A stretch of 64,000 nucleotides of DNA from Paenibacillus kyungheensis (lineage in GTDB: Bacteria > Bacillota > Bacilli > Paenibacillales > Paenibacillaceae). Both the position numbers and the translations under genes were made by a program. Within the stretch, counting starts at the first letter, position 1; every line of letters starts with the position of its first letter. Shown here one piece after another: positions 1-8,551 of this stretch. The notes beneath the pieces are model-generated. The model saw only the letters and a program-made list of their open reading frames with translations. It ran no database searches and was not told where the DNA came from. The stretch lies in assembly GCF_028606985.1 (NCBI RefSeq), contig NZ_CP117416.1:437501-501500 (forward strand). The letters run 5' to 3'.

Positions 1-1
1 A

Positions 2-2032
2 AACAGTGTATTGATCGATAATGGTGATCTATTACAAGGTAATCCGCTAGGTGACTATGTAGCCAAAGTTGATCCTTTAAAAGCAGGCGAAGTTCACCCT
101 GTCTACAAAGCGATGAACCAATTGGGTTATGATGCAGGAAATATCGGTAACCATGAATTTAACTATGGTCTGGATTTCTTGGGTAACGCTCTCAAAGGCG
201 CTAACTTCCCTTATGTGAATGCTAATATTTATACAGATGATGGCACAGGTTCAGGTGAGAAAAACTACTTTACTCCTTATTTGATTTTGGATAAAGAAGT
301 CACTGATGAAAGTGGAGCTAAACATACGATTAAAGTAGGTGTTATCGGCTTCGTACCACCACAAGTAATGCAATGGGATAGCGCAAACTTGTCGGGGAAA
401 GTGGTTGCTAAAGATATCGTTGAAACAGCGAACAAATTTATTCCACAAATGAAAGCAGAAGGCGCAGATATTATTATTGCAGTGCCACATTCTGGCTTTG
501 AAGATATTCCTCAGACTGAATTGATGGAAAACTCTGTATTGTACTTGAGCAAAGTGCCAGGTATCGATGCGATTATGTTCGGACATGCACACAAAGTATT
601 CCCTAGTGCTGATTTCGCTGGTAAAACAGGCGTGGATCTAGAAAAAGGAACAATCAATGGCGTTCCTTCAGTAGAGCCAGGTTTCTGGGGCGATCACCTG
701 GGAATTATTGATCTTGAACTAAAACAACAAGGCGACAAATGGACAGTCTCTGATTCTAAAGTAGAAGCTCGTCCAATCTATGATACTGCTACCAAAAAAG
801 CATTGGTTGATGCAGATCAAGGTGTAGTCGATTCTGTATACAAAGAACACGAAGAAACGCTAGGATATATTCGTGGACCTGTTGGTGAATCTACTGCTCG
901 TATCACCAGTTACTTTGCACTGGTAGAAGATGATCCATCGATCCAAATCGTAACCAACGCTCAAAAATGGTACTTGGAGAAACAACTTCAAGGGACAGAA
1001 TATGAGAACTTACCTATTCTTTCTGCAGGCGCTCCATTCAAAGCAGGTGGACGTTCAGGAGCAAGTTATTACACAGATATTCCCGCAGGCACGATAGCTA
1101 TCAAAAATGTATCTGACCTTTATGTATATCCAAATACAGTTCATGCTGTGCTTGTCAATGGAGCAGAAGTGAAAAACTGGTTGGAATGGTCAGCAGGACA
1201 ATTCAATCAAATCGATCCAGCCAAATCAGGCGAGCAAGCGTTAATCAATATGGACTTCCCAACGTATAACTTTGATGTTATCGATGGAGTTACTTACCAA
1301 ATTGATGTCACACAACCACCGAAATACGATGCAAAAGGTGCTGTTCTAAACGCATCTTCTAACCGTATTGTGAACTTGCAATTTAACGGTAAAGCTATCG
1401 ATCCTGAGCAAAAATTTGTAGTAGCTACAAATAACTACCGTGCTTCTTCGTCCAAATTGGCGAATCCAGATGGCAAACGTATTATTCTGGCTGCACCAGA
1501 CGAGAACCGTCAAGTAATTATCGATTATATTCGTGAAAACAAAACAATCAATCCGGCTGCTGATGGTAACTGGTCACTTGCACCAATCAAAGGCAACCCA
1601 ACAGTAACATTCAACACTTCTCCAAAAGCAAAAGACGCATTGTCTAGTGCCAAAGCAGTTGCAGGAGCAGATCCAATTGCTTATGTAGGAGAAGCAGCAG
1701 ATGGTTTTGCTAAATATTCAATTAATCTTTCTAGCGCAGCAGCAGGTAGCAAGCCAGCCGTAACACCTGCCAAACCGTCCAAACCAGTAATACCAGCGAA
1801 GCCTACCAAACCAACAACGAAGCCGGTTCCAGCACCTAAACCGACAAAACCAGCTGTTGATAAGCCAGCTAAACCTACAGATGAGAAAACCTATATTATC
1901 AAAAAAGGTGATAATCTGTATCGTATTAGTCTGAAATATGGCGTAACATGGGAAGAACTTGCTAAATACAATAAAATTACAGATCCAACGAAGCTTCAAG
2001 TTGGAGATTCGATCGAGATTCCTGCTAGCTAA
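2..2032 (+). CDS. 5'-nucleotidase / cyclic-nucleotide phosphodiesterase family, secreted, with C-terminal LysM (5' end cut)
   Basis: The reading frame is open from base 2, so the signal peptide and first metal ligands lie upstream of the window. Counting from the TTG at base 11, the metallophosphoesterase domain shows a DNGD metal site near residues 3-6, GNHEF at 46-50, VPHSG at 157-161 and GHAH at 190-193. The 5'-nucleotidase C-terminal domain follows to about residue 560. Then come a Pro/Lys-rich spacer (about 578-622) and one LysM domain (about 625-672). The family hydrolyses nucleotides or 2',3'-cyclic nucleotides outside the cell to release phosphate and nucleosides. LysM suggests attachment to peptidoglycan. 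The exact substrate cannot be read from the sequence. Confidence 0.9.
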   Translation, partial: NSVLIDNGDLLQGNPLGDYVAKVDPLKAGEVHPVYKAMNQLGYDAGNIGNHEFNYGLDFLGNALKGANFPYVNANIYTDDGTGSGEKNYFTPYLILDKEVTDESGAKHTIKVGVIGFVPPQVMQWDSANLSGKVVAKDIVETANKFIPQMKAEGADIIIAVPHSGFEDIPQTELMENSVLYLSKVPGIDAIMFGHAHKVFPSADFAGKTGVDLEKGTINGVPSVEPGFWGDHLGIIDLELKQQGDKWTVSDSKVEARPIYDTATKKALVDADQGVVDSVYKEHEETLGYIRGPVGESTARITSYFALVEDDPSIQIVTNAQKWYLEKQLQGTEYENLPILSAGAPFKAGGRSGASYYTDIPAGTIAIKNVSDLYVYPNTVHAVLVNGAEVKNWLEWSAGQFNQIDPAKSGEQALINMDFPTYNFDVIDGVTYQIDVTQPPKYDAKGAVLNASSNRIVNLQFNGKAIDPEQKFVVATNNYRASSSKLANPDGKRIILAAPDENRQVIIDYIRENKTINPAADGNWSLAPIKGNPTVTFNTSPKAKDALSSAKAVAGADPIAYVGEAADGFAKYSINLSSAAAGSKPAVTPAKPSKPVIPAKPTKPTTKPVPAPKPTKPAVDKPAKPTDEKTYIIKKGDNLYRISLKYGVTWEELAKYNKITDPTKLQVGDSIEIPAS

Positions 2033-2077
2033 TAGCAACGTAACTAGAGTGAATGATGAACGTATCAACTTCAAAGA

Positions 2078-2104
2078 CTGCAATAGTAATTATTGCAGTT
2101 TTTG
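2078..2104 (+). terminator. Rho-independent terminator of the nucleotidase gene
   Basis: An 8-bp perfect stem CTGCAATA/TATTGCAG with a 5-nt loop is followed by a T-run, 45 bases after the stop codon. Confidence 0.85.
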
Positions 2105-2271
2105 TCGTATTCAAAAATATCAAAATAAAGCCGATAATATACTGAACGCCTAATGTGATCTTGATTGAGGATGTTATAATATGAGAAATGAAAAGTAAAG
2201 CAACTCTATTTAAACCCGATTAATTTTCACGTTTATACTACGTTTTTGTTTTAATATTAAGGAGGATCTCT

Positions 2272-3300
2272 ATGAATTGTAGCGGTTGCAGTTATGTTCA
2301 GCCGATAGAAGACCAAGGAACAGTGTCCTTGCGACCGCTTTCTTCTTCTCTTGAAAATCTAATTCGACAACAGTCTTATGATACGTATATCATGGAAGAT
2401 ATTTGCTCTATTTCATATCAATCAAGAGAACAGATGCTTGATATCATGCACTGGGTACGAAGTTTACCTGAAGAAATTACATCTTGTGTATCTGTAGGTT
2501 TGTTAGGTTCAGACGATATTGGCGGAGAGCCGGTATGGTTGCCATTGTCTGTATTTGTTAATCGACTACAGCATGACGATGTTGTTGAAATTATTCGACA
2601 AAAGCAATTTACAAGCCATATGCAACCGATTGTGAATCAACATGAGCAAGTTATTGCTTATGAATTTTTGCTTCGTCCGATTATAGATGGCCCTACATTT
2701 CAGCCGTATCGCTTATTCGATATTGCGCATCAGACAGGGTTACACTCATTTTTGGATCGGGCAGCTCGTATTTCAGCGATTGAGACGAGTGCGCAATATT
2801 TACAACCAGGTATCAAACGCTTTATTAACTTTTTACCATCTTCTATTTACAATCCGCAGTATTGTTTGAGTCATACGTTTGCTGCTATTGAGCGTCTTCA
2901 TTTAAATCCAAAAGACTTTGTATTTGAAGTGGTTGAAACCGAAAATATTGTTGAAATGCCTAAGTTACAAAATATCTTTGATGTGTATCGCAGTAATGGG
3001 ATATCTGTTGCTTTGGATGATGTAGGTTCAGGATATTCCAAGCCTGAATTAATCGATCATCTACAACCCGATTATGTCAAAATCGATCGTAGCTTAATCG
3101 ATCATTGTGATATCTCTGCTGAGAAACAGCAAAAAATTATTCATATTTTGCAGCGTTCGCAAAATCATGGTTCTACTGTGTTGGCAGAAGGCATAGAGCG
3201 ACGTGAAGAATACGACTTTTGCCGTAGTATCGGAATTGAGCTAGCACAGGGTTACTTATTCGGTAAGCCTGCCGAATACCCTCGTCAAATGCTAGGTTAA
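2272..3300 (+). CDS. EAL-domain cyclic-di-GMP phosphodiesterase-like protein
   Basis: 342 residues with AAGGAGG eight bases before ATG. The N-terminal ~105 residues are unassigned and start with a CxxC (C3, C6). Residues ~110-338 form an EAL domain. The signature reads E131-F-L instead of EAL, but the other ligands of active enzymes are present: N186, E219, D249-D250, K270, E306 and QGYLFG at 326-331. No membrane segment is seen, so it is probably cytoplasmic. Hydrolysis of c-di-GMP to pGpG is likely; a binding-only role is possible. A GGDEF cyclase lies at 44 kb in the same window. The gene is monocistronic, with terminators on both sides. Confidence 0.88.
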   Translation: MNCSGCSYVQPIEDQGTVSLRPLSSSLENLIRQQSYDTYIMEDICSISYQSREQMLDIMHWVRSLPEEITSCVSVGLLGSDDIGGEPVWLPLSVFVNRLQHDDVVEIIRQKQFTSHMQPIVNQHEQVIAYEFLLRPIIDGPTFQPYRLFDIAHQTGLHSFLDRAARISAIETSAQYLQPGIKRFINFLPSSIYNPQYCLSHTFAAIERLHLNPKDFVFEVVETENIVEMPKLQNIFDVYRSNGISVALDDVGSGYSKPELIDHLQPDYVKIDRSLIDHCDISAEKQQKIIHILQRSQNHGSTVLAEGIERREEYDFCRSIGIELAQGYLFGKPAEYPRQMLG

Positions 3301-3335
3301 ATGATTGGATGTATGACTCCTATCTTGATATTTCC

Positions 3336-3392
3336 AAAAAGACTTTTCTTCTCAAAGTACATGAACTTGTACTGAAAAGAAAAGTCTTTTTT
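3336..3392. terminator. Bidirectional terminator between EAL gene and MFS gene
   Basis: A 15-bp perfect inverted repeat (3336-3350 with 3377-3391) ending in T-runs on both strands, with a nested AGTACA/TGTACT stem, sits between the two convergent genes. Confidence 0.9.
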
Positions 3393-3411
3393 AGATTATT
3401 CCTATCTTTAT

Positions 3412-4698
3412 TTATGAAGATTCAGTAGCTTGCTTAGAAGTAGATGCTACGGTTGGTTCAGAACGAGACTCTTGTAATAAATGCTTGAATTTGGAGGTAC
3501 AAGCGATAATCAGTATAAATACTATAAGAGCAATACCAGCAATCGTCGTTAGTGTAATCAGATTAAAGTAACGTGCTACAATTCCCCCGGATAATAAGCC
3601 TAAAATAATACCTAAAGTAGTTAATGTTTGTAGTATAGAAATCCCTCGACCTCGAAAAGGTTTGGGTGTGATTTTCAAAAAAATAGAAGTGATAGGTAGA
3701 TTAATCAAAGCATTGATAATCCCGATCGCTAGGCTCCATACATAAATAGGAGAAAGATTTGTAGCATGAATATAATTAAGTGGAGTCACACAGCTCATTA
3801 GTATACCAAAAGCAATAATAGTACATAACAAGAGTAGACTAGAATTTAATTTACGTAATAAAAAAGGGCCTATAATTGCTCCTACGACAGCTCCAATTCC
3901 TTCTATACTTTGAATCTGACCATAATCGATAGCAGGTAAACGAAATACTTGAAGCAAAATAGAAGTATACGTTGTATCAAATATCCCGGCAACAAACATA
4001 AAAGGAATCAAAATCATAAGCAAAAAGAACAGCGAAGGGATACGGTAAACAGTTTTAAGACCGGAAATCATTGATGCCCAGATCGGTTCGTGAGTTACTT
4101 TTTCTTCTGGCGTAAGATCAAGTTTGGCTTTGGATACAATAAATGAATTAGCAATCATAATAAATATAATAGAAAAGAGATATGATAAAATATCGAGTAC
4201 AAAAATCATAGATACTGAAGTAGTGGTTAATAATAATCCAGCAATCGCAGGGCCTATAATGTAGACAGTAAAATAAGTACTTTGACTAATCGACATAGCT
4301 TCATTAACATGATTCTCACCAACAATATCGGGAATAAAGGAAGTGCGGGCCGGGTAAAAAATAGTTGTACCGATTCCTTTCAAAAAAACCAAAACAATAA
4401 GAGCAAGTGGAGAAGCTATACATAGAATCATAATAATATTGATCACAATTCTGAATACATCCATATAAATCATTACCAGATGCTTAGGAAAACGGTCAGC
4501 AATGGATCCTGCAAACAAACCAAAAGCTGTCGTTGCAAACAACTCTGCAAAAATTACTAAACTAATAAAAATAGGATCTGACGAATTGGAACCTATTAGA
4601 AAAATGATGGCTGTAGTGGCTATCGCATCACCCAGTCTAGAAAAGACTTGTGCTAGCCAAAAATGAAGAAACGCGGGTATTCGAAATAAAGCTAGCAT
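3412..4698 (-). CDS. MFS efflux transporter (MFS_3 / macrolide-efflux-like)
   Basis: 428 residues and about 12 hydrophobic segments. The N-terminus carries the WLAQVFSRLGDAI pattern typical of EntS/MefA-like exporters, and a GSIADRFPKH loop lies between helices 2 and 3. AAAGGAG precedes the ATG. It is the last gene of a minus-strand unit, 28 nt after the CapA-like gene and after a methyltransferase and a 10-codon minigene. That position suggests it exports the product of the unit or protects the cell from it; this is inference. The substrate cannot be determined. The terminal tail is Ser/Thr-rich and hydrophilic. Confidence 0.85.
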   Translation of the reverse strand: MLALFRIPAFLHFWLAQVFSRLGDAIATTAIIFLIGSNSSDPIFISLVIFAELFATTAFGLFAGSIADRFPKHLVMIYMDVFRIVINIIMILCIASPLALIVLVFLKGIGTTIFYPARTSFIPDIVGENHVNEAMSISQSTYFTVYIIGPAIAGLLLTTTSVSMIFVLDILSYLFSIIFIMIANSFIVSKAKLDLTPEEKVTHEPIWASMISGLKTVYRIPSLFFLLMILIPFMFVAGIFDTTYTSILLQVFRLPAIDYGQIQSIEGIGAVVGAIIGPFLLRKLNSSLLLLCTIIAFGILMSCVTPLNYIHATNLSPIYVWSLAIGIINALINLPITSIFLKITPKPFRGRGISILQTLTTLGIILGLLSGGIVARYFNLITLTTIAGIALIVFILIIACTSKFKHLLQESRSEPTVASTSKQATESS

Positions 4699-4726
4699 AT
4701 TCCATCTCCTTTACGATGCAATATCT

Positions 4727-6037
4727 TTAGTATATTAACTTGCCTGTACCATCTGATTGAACCTCAAAATGAACGTCATATGAAGAAGATAATGTATTCA
4801 ATTGCTCAATGATTGAGGTCTGATTACTAAAAGTTGGACAACCTCTACGATAACGTGGTAATTCATGTCCAAGTGAGATAGGATGAATCGCTAAATCTAT
4901 TAATTTGCCATTATCCATTGTCCACGAAGGCACAAATGATTGCCAGAACTTGAGATTAGCACCAAAGCTAGAAGTACCGTTTTTACTTTTTTTATCCAGT
5001 AAGTCTGCAATATTATGGGTATGATTTAAATTTAAATGGTTATAAAAATCAGCTGGTGCTGATTCTACAGTTTCATTTTGAAAAATAAAGTTACCTAATC
5101 CATAAAAAATAGGACGTTCTTGATAGATTTCAATACCACGAATATGATGAGGACCGTGACAGATCATAGCATGTGCGCCTTCATCAATACATCCTCTACA
5201 GAATTCTTTTAAAAAATCAGCCGGTTCATTCTCATTTTCGTCTTTCATTTCATGGGAATGTACACTTAAAATCACATAATCTGCTTGGCGTTTGGCTTCA
5301 TGAATAGATTGGTAGATACGCTGGGTATCTATCGGATTGCAACTGGTAAAAGTACCTTCCTGAGAGGGATCATCTACTTCGACAAAATCATACTCACCAA
5401 ACATAAAAAAAGAATCTGGAAGTTGATCGAGTAAATGTCCATGTTGCATCGCAATATTGATTTCTGCATTAATAGAAGTTACAGCTGTTAATTCTTTTAA
5501 TTGTTGCATATGAGTAGAGCTGATCTGATGAACAGTGTTGTATCTTAAAGGATTGATACCGGGACGACCAGAACAATCTACACGGCTTTCTCCAGCAATA
5601 GCTGATTCATGAAAAGTAGAAGTGACACCAATGACTGCAATACGACCTTGAGGTGTTTCTAAGTATTTGGGTTTACTTGCGGTATGTAGAGTAGAGCCAG
5701 CACCGCAATATAATAGATTCAATGCACTGATATATTTTTCAGTAGCTGCCAAACCGCCATAAGAATAATCAAGCATATGATTGTTAGCGATCGATAATAT
5801 ATTAAATCCATATGATTGCAAATGTTGTAAAACCTCGGGAGTTGCTGATGCCCATGTTCCTCCACTTTGAGCAGCAGGGAATCCTTCTTCCATACGGATT
5901 GTTGTTTCTAAATTGGTTAATCGTACATCATGCTTTTGAATAAAAGGAACTAACTGTTCCAAAGATAAATGACCGGGAGAAATTCGAGTAATAAAGCTAT
6001 CACCTGTAGCTACAAAAGATACGGTCGAATTAGACAT
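4727..6037 (-). CDS. CapA-family metallophosphatase-like protein (PGA capsule synthesis family)
   Basis: The start chosen is the ATG encoding MSNSTVSF (436 residues), because GAAAGGAT lies 12 bases before it; a longer TTG start lacks a site. CapA-family marks run along the protein: FVATGDSFITR at the start, RLTNLETTIR, SIANNHMLDY, VHSHEMKD, then CHGPHHIRG and YGLGNFIF. There is no signal peptide or membrane anchor, unlike capsule CapA/PgsA proteins, and no capB/capC genes are nearby. This suggests a cytoplasmic enzyme in small-molecule or peptide metabolism rather than polyglutamate capsule. It sits between a minigene-hairpin element and an exporter. The exact reaction is unknown. Confidence 0.8.
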   Translation of the reverse strand: MSNSTVSFVATGDSFITRISPGHLSLEQLVPFIQKHDVRLTNLETTIRMEEGFPAAQSGGTWASATPEVLQHLQSYGFNILSIANNHMLDYSYGGLAATEKYISALNLLYCGAGSTLHTASKPKYLETPQGRIAVIGVTSTFHESAIAGESRVDCSGRPGINPLRYNTVHQISSTHMQQLKELTAVTSINAEINIAMQHGHLLDQLPDSFFMFGEYDFVEVDDPSQEGTFTSCNPIDTQRIYQSIHEAKRQADYVILSVHSHEMKDENENEPADFLKEFCRGCIDEGAHAMICHGPHHIRGIEIYQERPIFYGLGNFIFQNETVESAPADFYNHLNLNHTHNIADLLDKKSKNGTSSFGANLKFWQSFVPSWTMDNGKLIDLAIHPISLGHELPRYRRGCPTFSNQTSIIEQLNTLSSSYDVHFEVQSDGTGKLIY

Positions 6038-6067
6038 GAATATACAAATCCTTTCTTTTGGATAAAC

Positions 6068-6098
6068 CAAAGGCTACTGAGTATATCAGTAGCCTTTG
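6068..6098 (-). terminator. Intra-operon hairpin after the minigene (partial terminator or processing site)
   Basis: A 13-bp perfect stem (6068-6080 with 6086-6098) with a 5-nt loop lies between the 10-codon ORF and the CapA-like gene. On the minus strand it is followed by TTTGGTTTATCC, a weak T-tract, so read-through is likely. This fits differential expression of the minigene over the downstream genes. Confidence 0.7.
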
Positions 6099-6127
6099 TA
6101 GAGGTATCCGGTTGGCCGACAGACAAA

Positions 6128-6160
6128 TTAGTCAATGATGATAATACGATCTCTTTTCAT
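6128..6160 (-). CDS. 10-residue minigene with strong ribosome binding site
   Basis: On the minus strand a near-perfect Shine-Dalgarno (GGGAGGTGA) is spaced 5 bases from an ATG that opens a 10-codon ORF, MKRDRIIIID, ending in TAA. The site is better than those of most genes in the window, which argues that the short ORF is translated. It lies 53 nt after the methyltransferase stop and just before a strong hairpin. The layout resembles the mccA minigene of microcin C clusters, or alternatively a leader peptide. No MccB-like adenylating enzyme is present and the last residue is Asp, not Asn. It is too short for homology detection. Confidence 0.5.
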   Translation of the reverse strand: MKRDRIIIID

Positions 6161-6213
6161 AAATTGTCACCTCCCTCACGTAGTATAGGTATATCTATAA
6201 ATATAAATAGAGA

Positions 6214-6975
6214 TTATATTTTTTCGCAGATATATAACATTTGTGGAGAGTTCATTCGGTATGGACTTCGGTCAAAATCACCAAAAATATCAAGTACTTT
6301 GAATCCGCTACTGGATAGCATGAGATTGATTTCAGTGGCGCTAAATAATCTCATATTCAGTCTGTAATTTTTTTCAGGGCCGTCTACAGTAAGCCTTTTT
6401 TCTTCAATATGAAGTACACTGGTTGTCGGATCGAAACGGCGCTTTTCTAACATATATTTACCTTCTCCATTGCCAAACCAGGCAAGAGAGTGAAAGTTAC
6501 GTACCAGATAATCACGGTTAATCAATGTTAAAATAAATTTTCCACCCGAACGTAAGCAACTATGTATCGATTGGATAATTTTAAGATTGTCTTCATAGTC
6601 TTCGATATAACCGATAGAATTTTCTAAATTCAGTACAACATCGTAATTTTCCTGACCGACATATTCTCGTCCATCTGCAAGAATAGTTTGTACTTTTCCT
6701 TGAGAACGTTGCTGGATCAACTCTAAATATTGTTTGTTAATATCTAATCCTGTAGTGTGAAATCCCATATCAGACAGTTGTAAAATATGTCTGCCGTTAC
6801 AGCAGAAGAAGTCTAATATATTCGATTCAGTATCAGGATCAATAATAGAAGTCAGAAAATCGATTTGTTCCTGCAAGCCATCTACTAATATTTTTTTATA
6901 GACATCTAAATACGATTGATCGAAATAATTCGTGTCATAATCTTCGATAGGTTTTTTGATATCTATGTTATTCAT
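6214..6975 (-). CDS. Class I SAM-dependent methyltransferase
   Basis: 253 residues. Motif I is ILDFFCCNG at residues 53-61, followed by the acidic GLDIN (76-80) that binds the SAM ribose, then VVLNLENSIGY and a C-terminal beta-rich part (RRFDPTTSVLHIEEKR). This fits the Methyltransf_25 type acting on small molecules or peptides. An AAAGGAG site and a good sigma-A promoter (7023-7050) precede it. It is the first gene of the unit leading to the minigene, CapA-like protein and exporter, so a role in modifying the same product is inferred. The substrate is not identifiable from sequence. Confidence 0.85.
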   Translation of the reverse strand: MNNIDIKKPIEDYDTNYFDQSYLDVYKKILVDGLQEQIDFLTSIIDPDTESNILDFFCCNGRHILQLSDMGFHTTGLDINKQYLELIQQRSQGKVQTILADGREYVGQENYDVVLNLENSIGYIEDYEDNLKIIQSIHSCLRSGGKFILTLINRDYLVRNFHSLAWFGNGEGKYMLEKRRFDPTTSVLHIEEKRLTVDGPEKNYRLNMRLFSATEINLMLSSSGFKVLDIFGDFDRSPYRMNSPQMLYICEKI

Positions 6976-7022
6976 TGGAAGTTAACTCCTTTAGTTTGAA
7001 TTAAATCCATTTGTTGTAAGTT

Positions 7023-7050
7023 ATTATATCATGGTGATCTGTTTTGTAAA
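7023..7050 (-). promoter_or_regulatory. Sigma-A promoter of the methyltransferase-minigene unit
   Basis: On the minus strand TTTACA, 16 bases, TATAAT, about 50 bases upstream of the methyltransferase start. Confidence 0.7.
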
Positions 7051-7145
7051 TAGTTAATTTCAAATTTTTGGAATCTAAAGGAATATTATGGATATCACCT
7101 TAAATTTGATGTGAGATTAAGTAACTTATAAAAGAAAATAAATAA

Positions 7146-7217
7146 AAACTCATCAATTCACCTCTACTTTTATAAGTAAATTATTACTTATAGCAGTAAA
7201 AGTATATTGATGAGTTT
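7146..7217 (-). terminator. Terminator of the mannitol operon
   Basis: A 12-bp outer stem AAACTCATCAAT/ATTGATGAGTTT encloses further pairing and ends in a T-rich stretch on the minus strand, 30 bases after mtlD. Confidence 0.7.
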
Positions 7218-7246
7218 GGATAATAAAACGTAATTATCTATTTTGC

Positions 7247-8401
7247 TTAGCTTTTTAGAGATTTCAACTCTTCATAAGCAGTGATGACTTTATTATAGTC
7301 TTCGCTGTCTTTGGCAAATCCTGTTACATCGCTGACGACAGGGCCAAAGCCTTCGGCTTGAATACGTCCTTGTAGTTCAGCAGATTGAGGATCAGCTGTA
7401 TTGTCATAGTGGAATGCAGCAGCAATCCCTTTGAGCAAATGATCGCGTCCGAGATCAAATTCAGTTGCCATTTTTACAGGGCCTACCAGACGATCAGCTT
7501 GTCCTAATTTGCGTAAAGGTTCGCGTCCTACACGAATCACTTCATCACGAATATATGGATTTTTGAAGCGAGTTTCGATTTTATCGATGTATTTGGCATG
7601 TTCGCCTGCATCGAAGCCATGTTTTTGTACAAGAGCTGCGCCGCTTTCTTCCATCGCTGGACGTACAATCGCACGTACACCTTCATCTTGAATACTTTGG
7701 TCAATCGTTTCTAGACCTTTCAAGAAACCGATATAGGCTGTAATAGCATGACCTGTATTCAGTGTGAACAGTTTACGTTGTACATAAGCAACCAGATTGT
7801 CTGTAAGCTTCATACCATCAATTTCAGGTGTACCACCTTTAAGTTTAGGCTCTTCTACAATCCACTCGTGGAAGGCTTCTACACCTACATCTAGAATGCT
7901 GTCACCCTGGAAAGGAGGAACGATACGGTCTACAGAACAATTGGCAAAGCCGACATTTTGATCAGCATAGGCTTTACCTTCTTCTGAAAGGTGAGTCAGT
8001 ACTTGCTCTTGTAGATGACTTGTGGCACCAACCATATTTTCACAAGCGATAATATTCAGTGAACCACCGCCTGCTGTACGTCTAGCTTCAATTCCTTGTG
8101 CAATCGTAGGCGCAATAAATTTGAGTACATTTGGCCCTACTGCGGTTGTAATAATGTCTGCACTAGCAATTTCATCAATAATGTCTGTACCATTAGAAAG
8201 ACAACCAGATACATTGGTAATCGTTTCTACGCTTTTTTCCAGATCAAGAATATGAATCTGGTAGCTTTTTTTCTCATTCAGTTCATTAATCATTTGTTCG
8301 TTAATATCTGCAAAAACCACGTGATAGCCTGCATTAGACAATAAAGCTCCGATAAATCCACGACCGATATTTCCTGCACCAAATTGAATCGCTTTTTTCA
8401 T
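7247..8401 (-). CDS. mtlD: Mannitol-1-phosphate 5-dehydrogenase
   Basis: 384 residues, the usual length. The N-terminal Rossmann motif is FGAGNIGRGF (7-16). The family stretches NVGFANCSVDRIVPP, ERKLFTLNTGHA-like (VQRKLFTLNTGHA) and EFDLGRDHLLKGI are present. It oxidises mannitol 1-phosphate to fructose 6-phosphate with NAD+, the step after PTS uptake. GGAGGTG precedes the ATG. It is the third gene of mtlR-mtlA-mtlD, separated from mtlA by 150 nt that hold a hairpin. Confidence 0.97.
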   Translation of the reverse strand: MKKAIQFGAGNIGRGFIGALLSNAGYHVVFADINEQMINELNEKKSYQIHILDLEKSVETITNVSGCLSNGTDIIDEIASADIITTAVGPNVLKFIAPTIAQGIEARRTAGGGSLNIIACENMVGATSHLQEQVLTHLSEEGKAYADQNVGFANCSVDRIVPPFQGDSILDVGVEAFHEWIVEEPKLKGGTPEIDGMKLTDNLVAYVQRKLFTLNTGHAITAYIGFLKGLETIDQSIQDEGVRAIVRPAMEESGAALVQKHGFDAGEHAKYIDKIETRFKNPYIRDEVIRVGREPLRKLGQADRLVGPVKMATEFDLGRDHLLKGIAAAFHYDNTADPQSAELQGRIQAEGFGPVVSDVTGFAKDSEDYNKVITAYEELKSLKS

Positions 8402-8505
8402 AATATTGCACCTCCGTAAGTATTTGTAGGATTTCCTTCTGTATATAACCAGAAGCCATCCTTAATGTGTAGCTTATATAAGCAAAAGTAGATATAAACA
8501 GGTTA

Positions 8506-8531
8506 AATCAGCAACGAGATCGCTGCTGATT
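8506..8531 (-). other. Intercistronic hairpin between mtlA and mtlD
   Basis: AATCAGCA/TGCTGATT is an 8-bp perfect stem, extended to 12 bp with one mismatch by flanking GGTT/AACC. No T-run follows on the minus strand, so it looks like an RNA-stabilising or processing element rather than a terminator. Confidence 0.5.
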
Positions 8532-8551
8532 CAACCGGAATAACTATAGGA

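Noticed and set aside
4727-6037. Poly-gamma-glutamate capsule locus
   Set aside because: Only a CapA-like protein without signal peptide is present; no capB, capC or capD homologue is nearby.
5969-6367. Plus-strand frame of 132 codons across the minigene region
   Set aside because: It is a shadow frame antisense to the CapA start, hairpin and methyltransferase end, and has no ribosome binding site.
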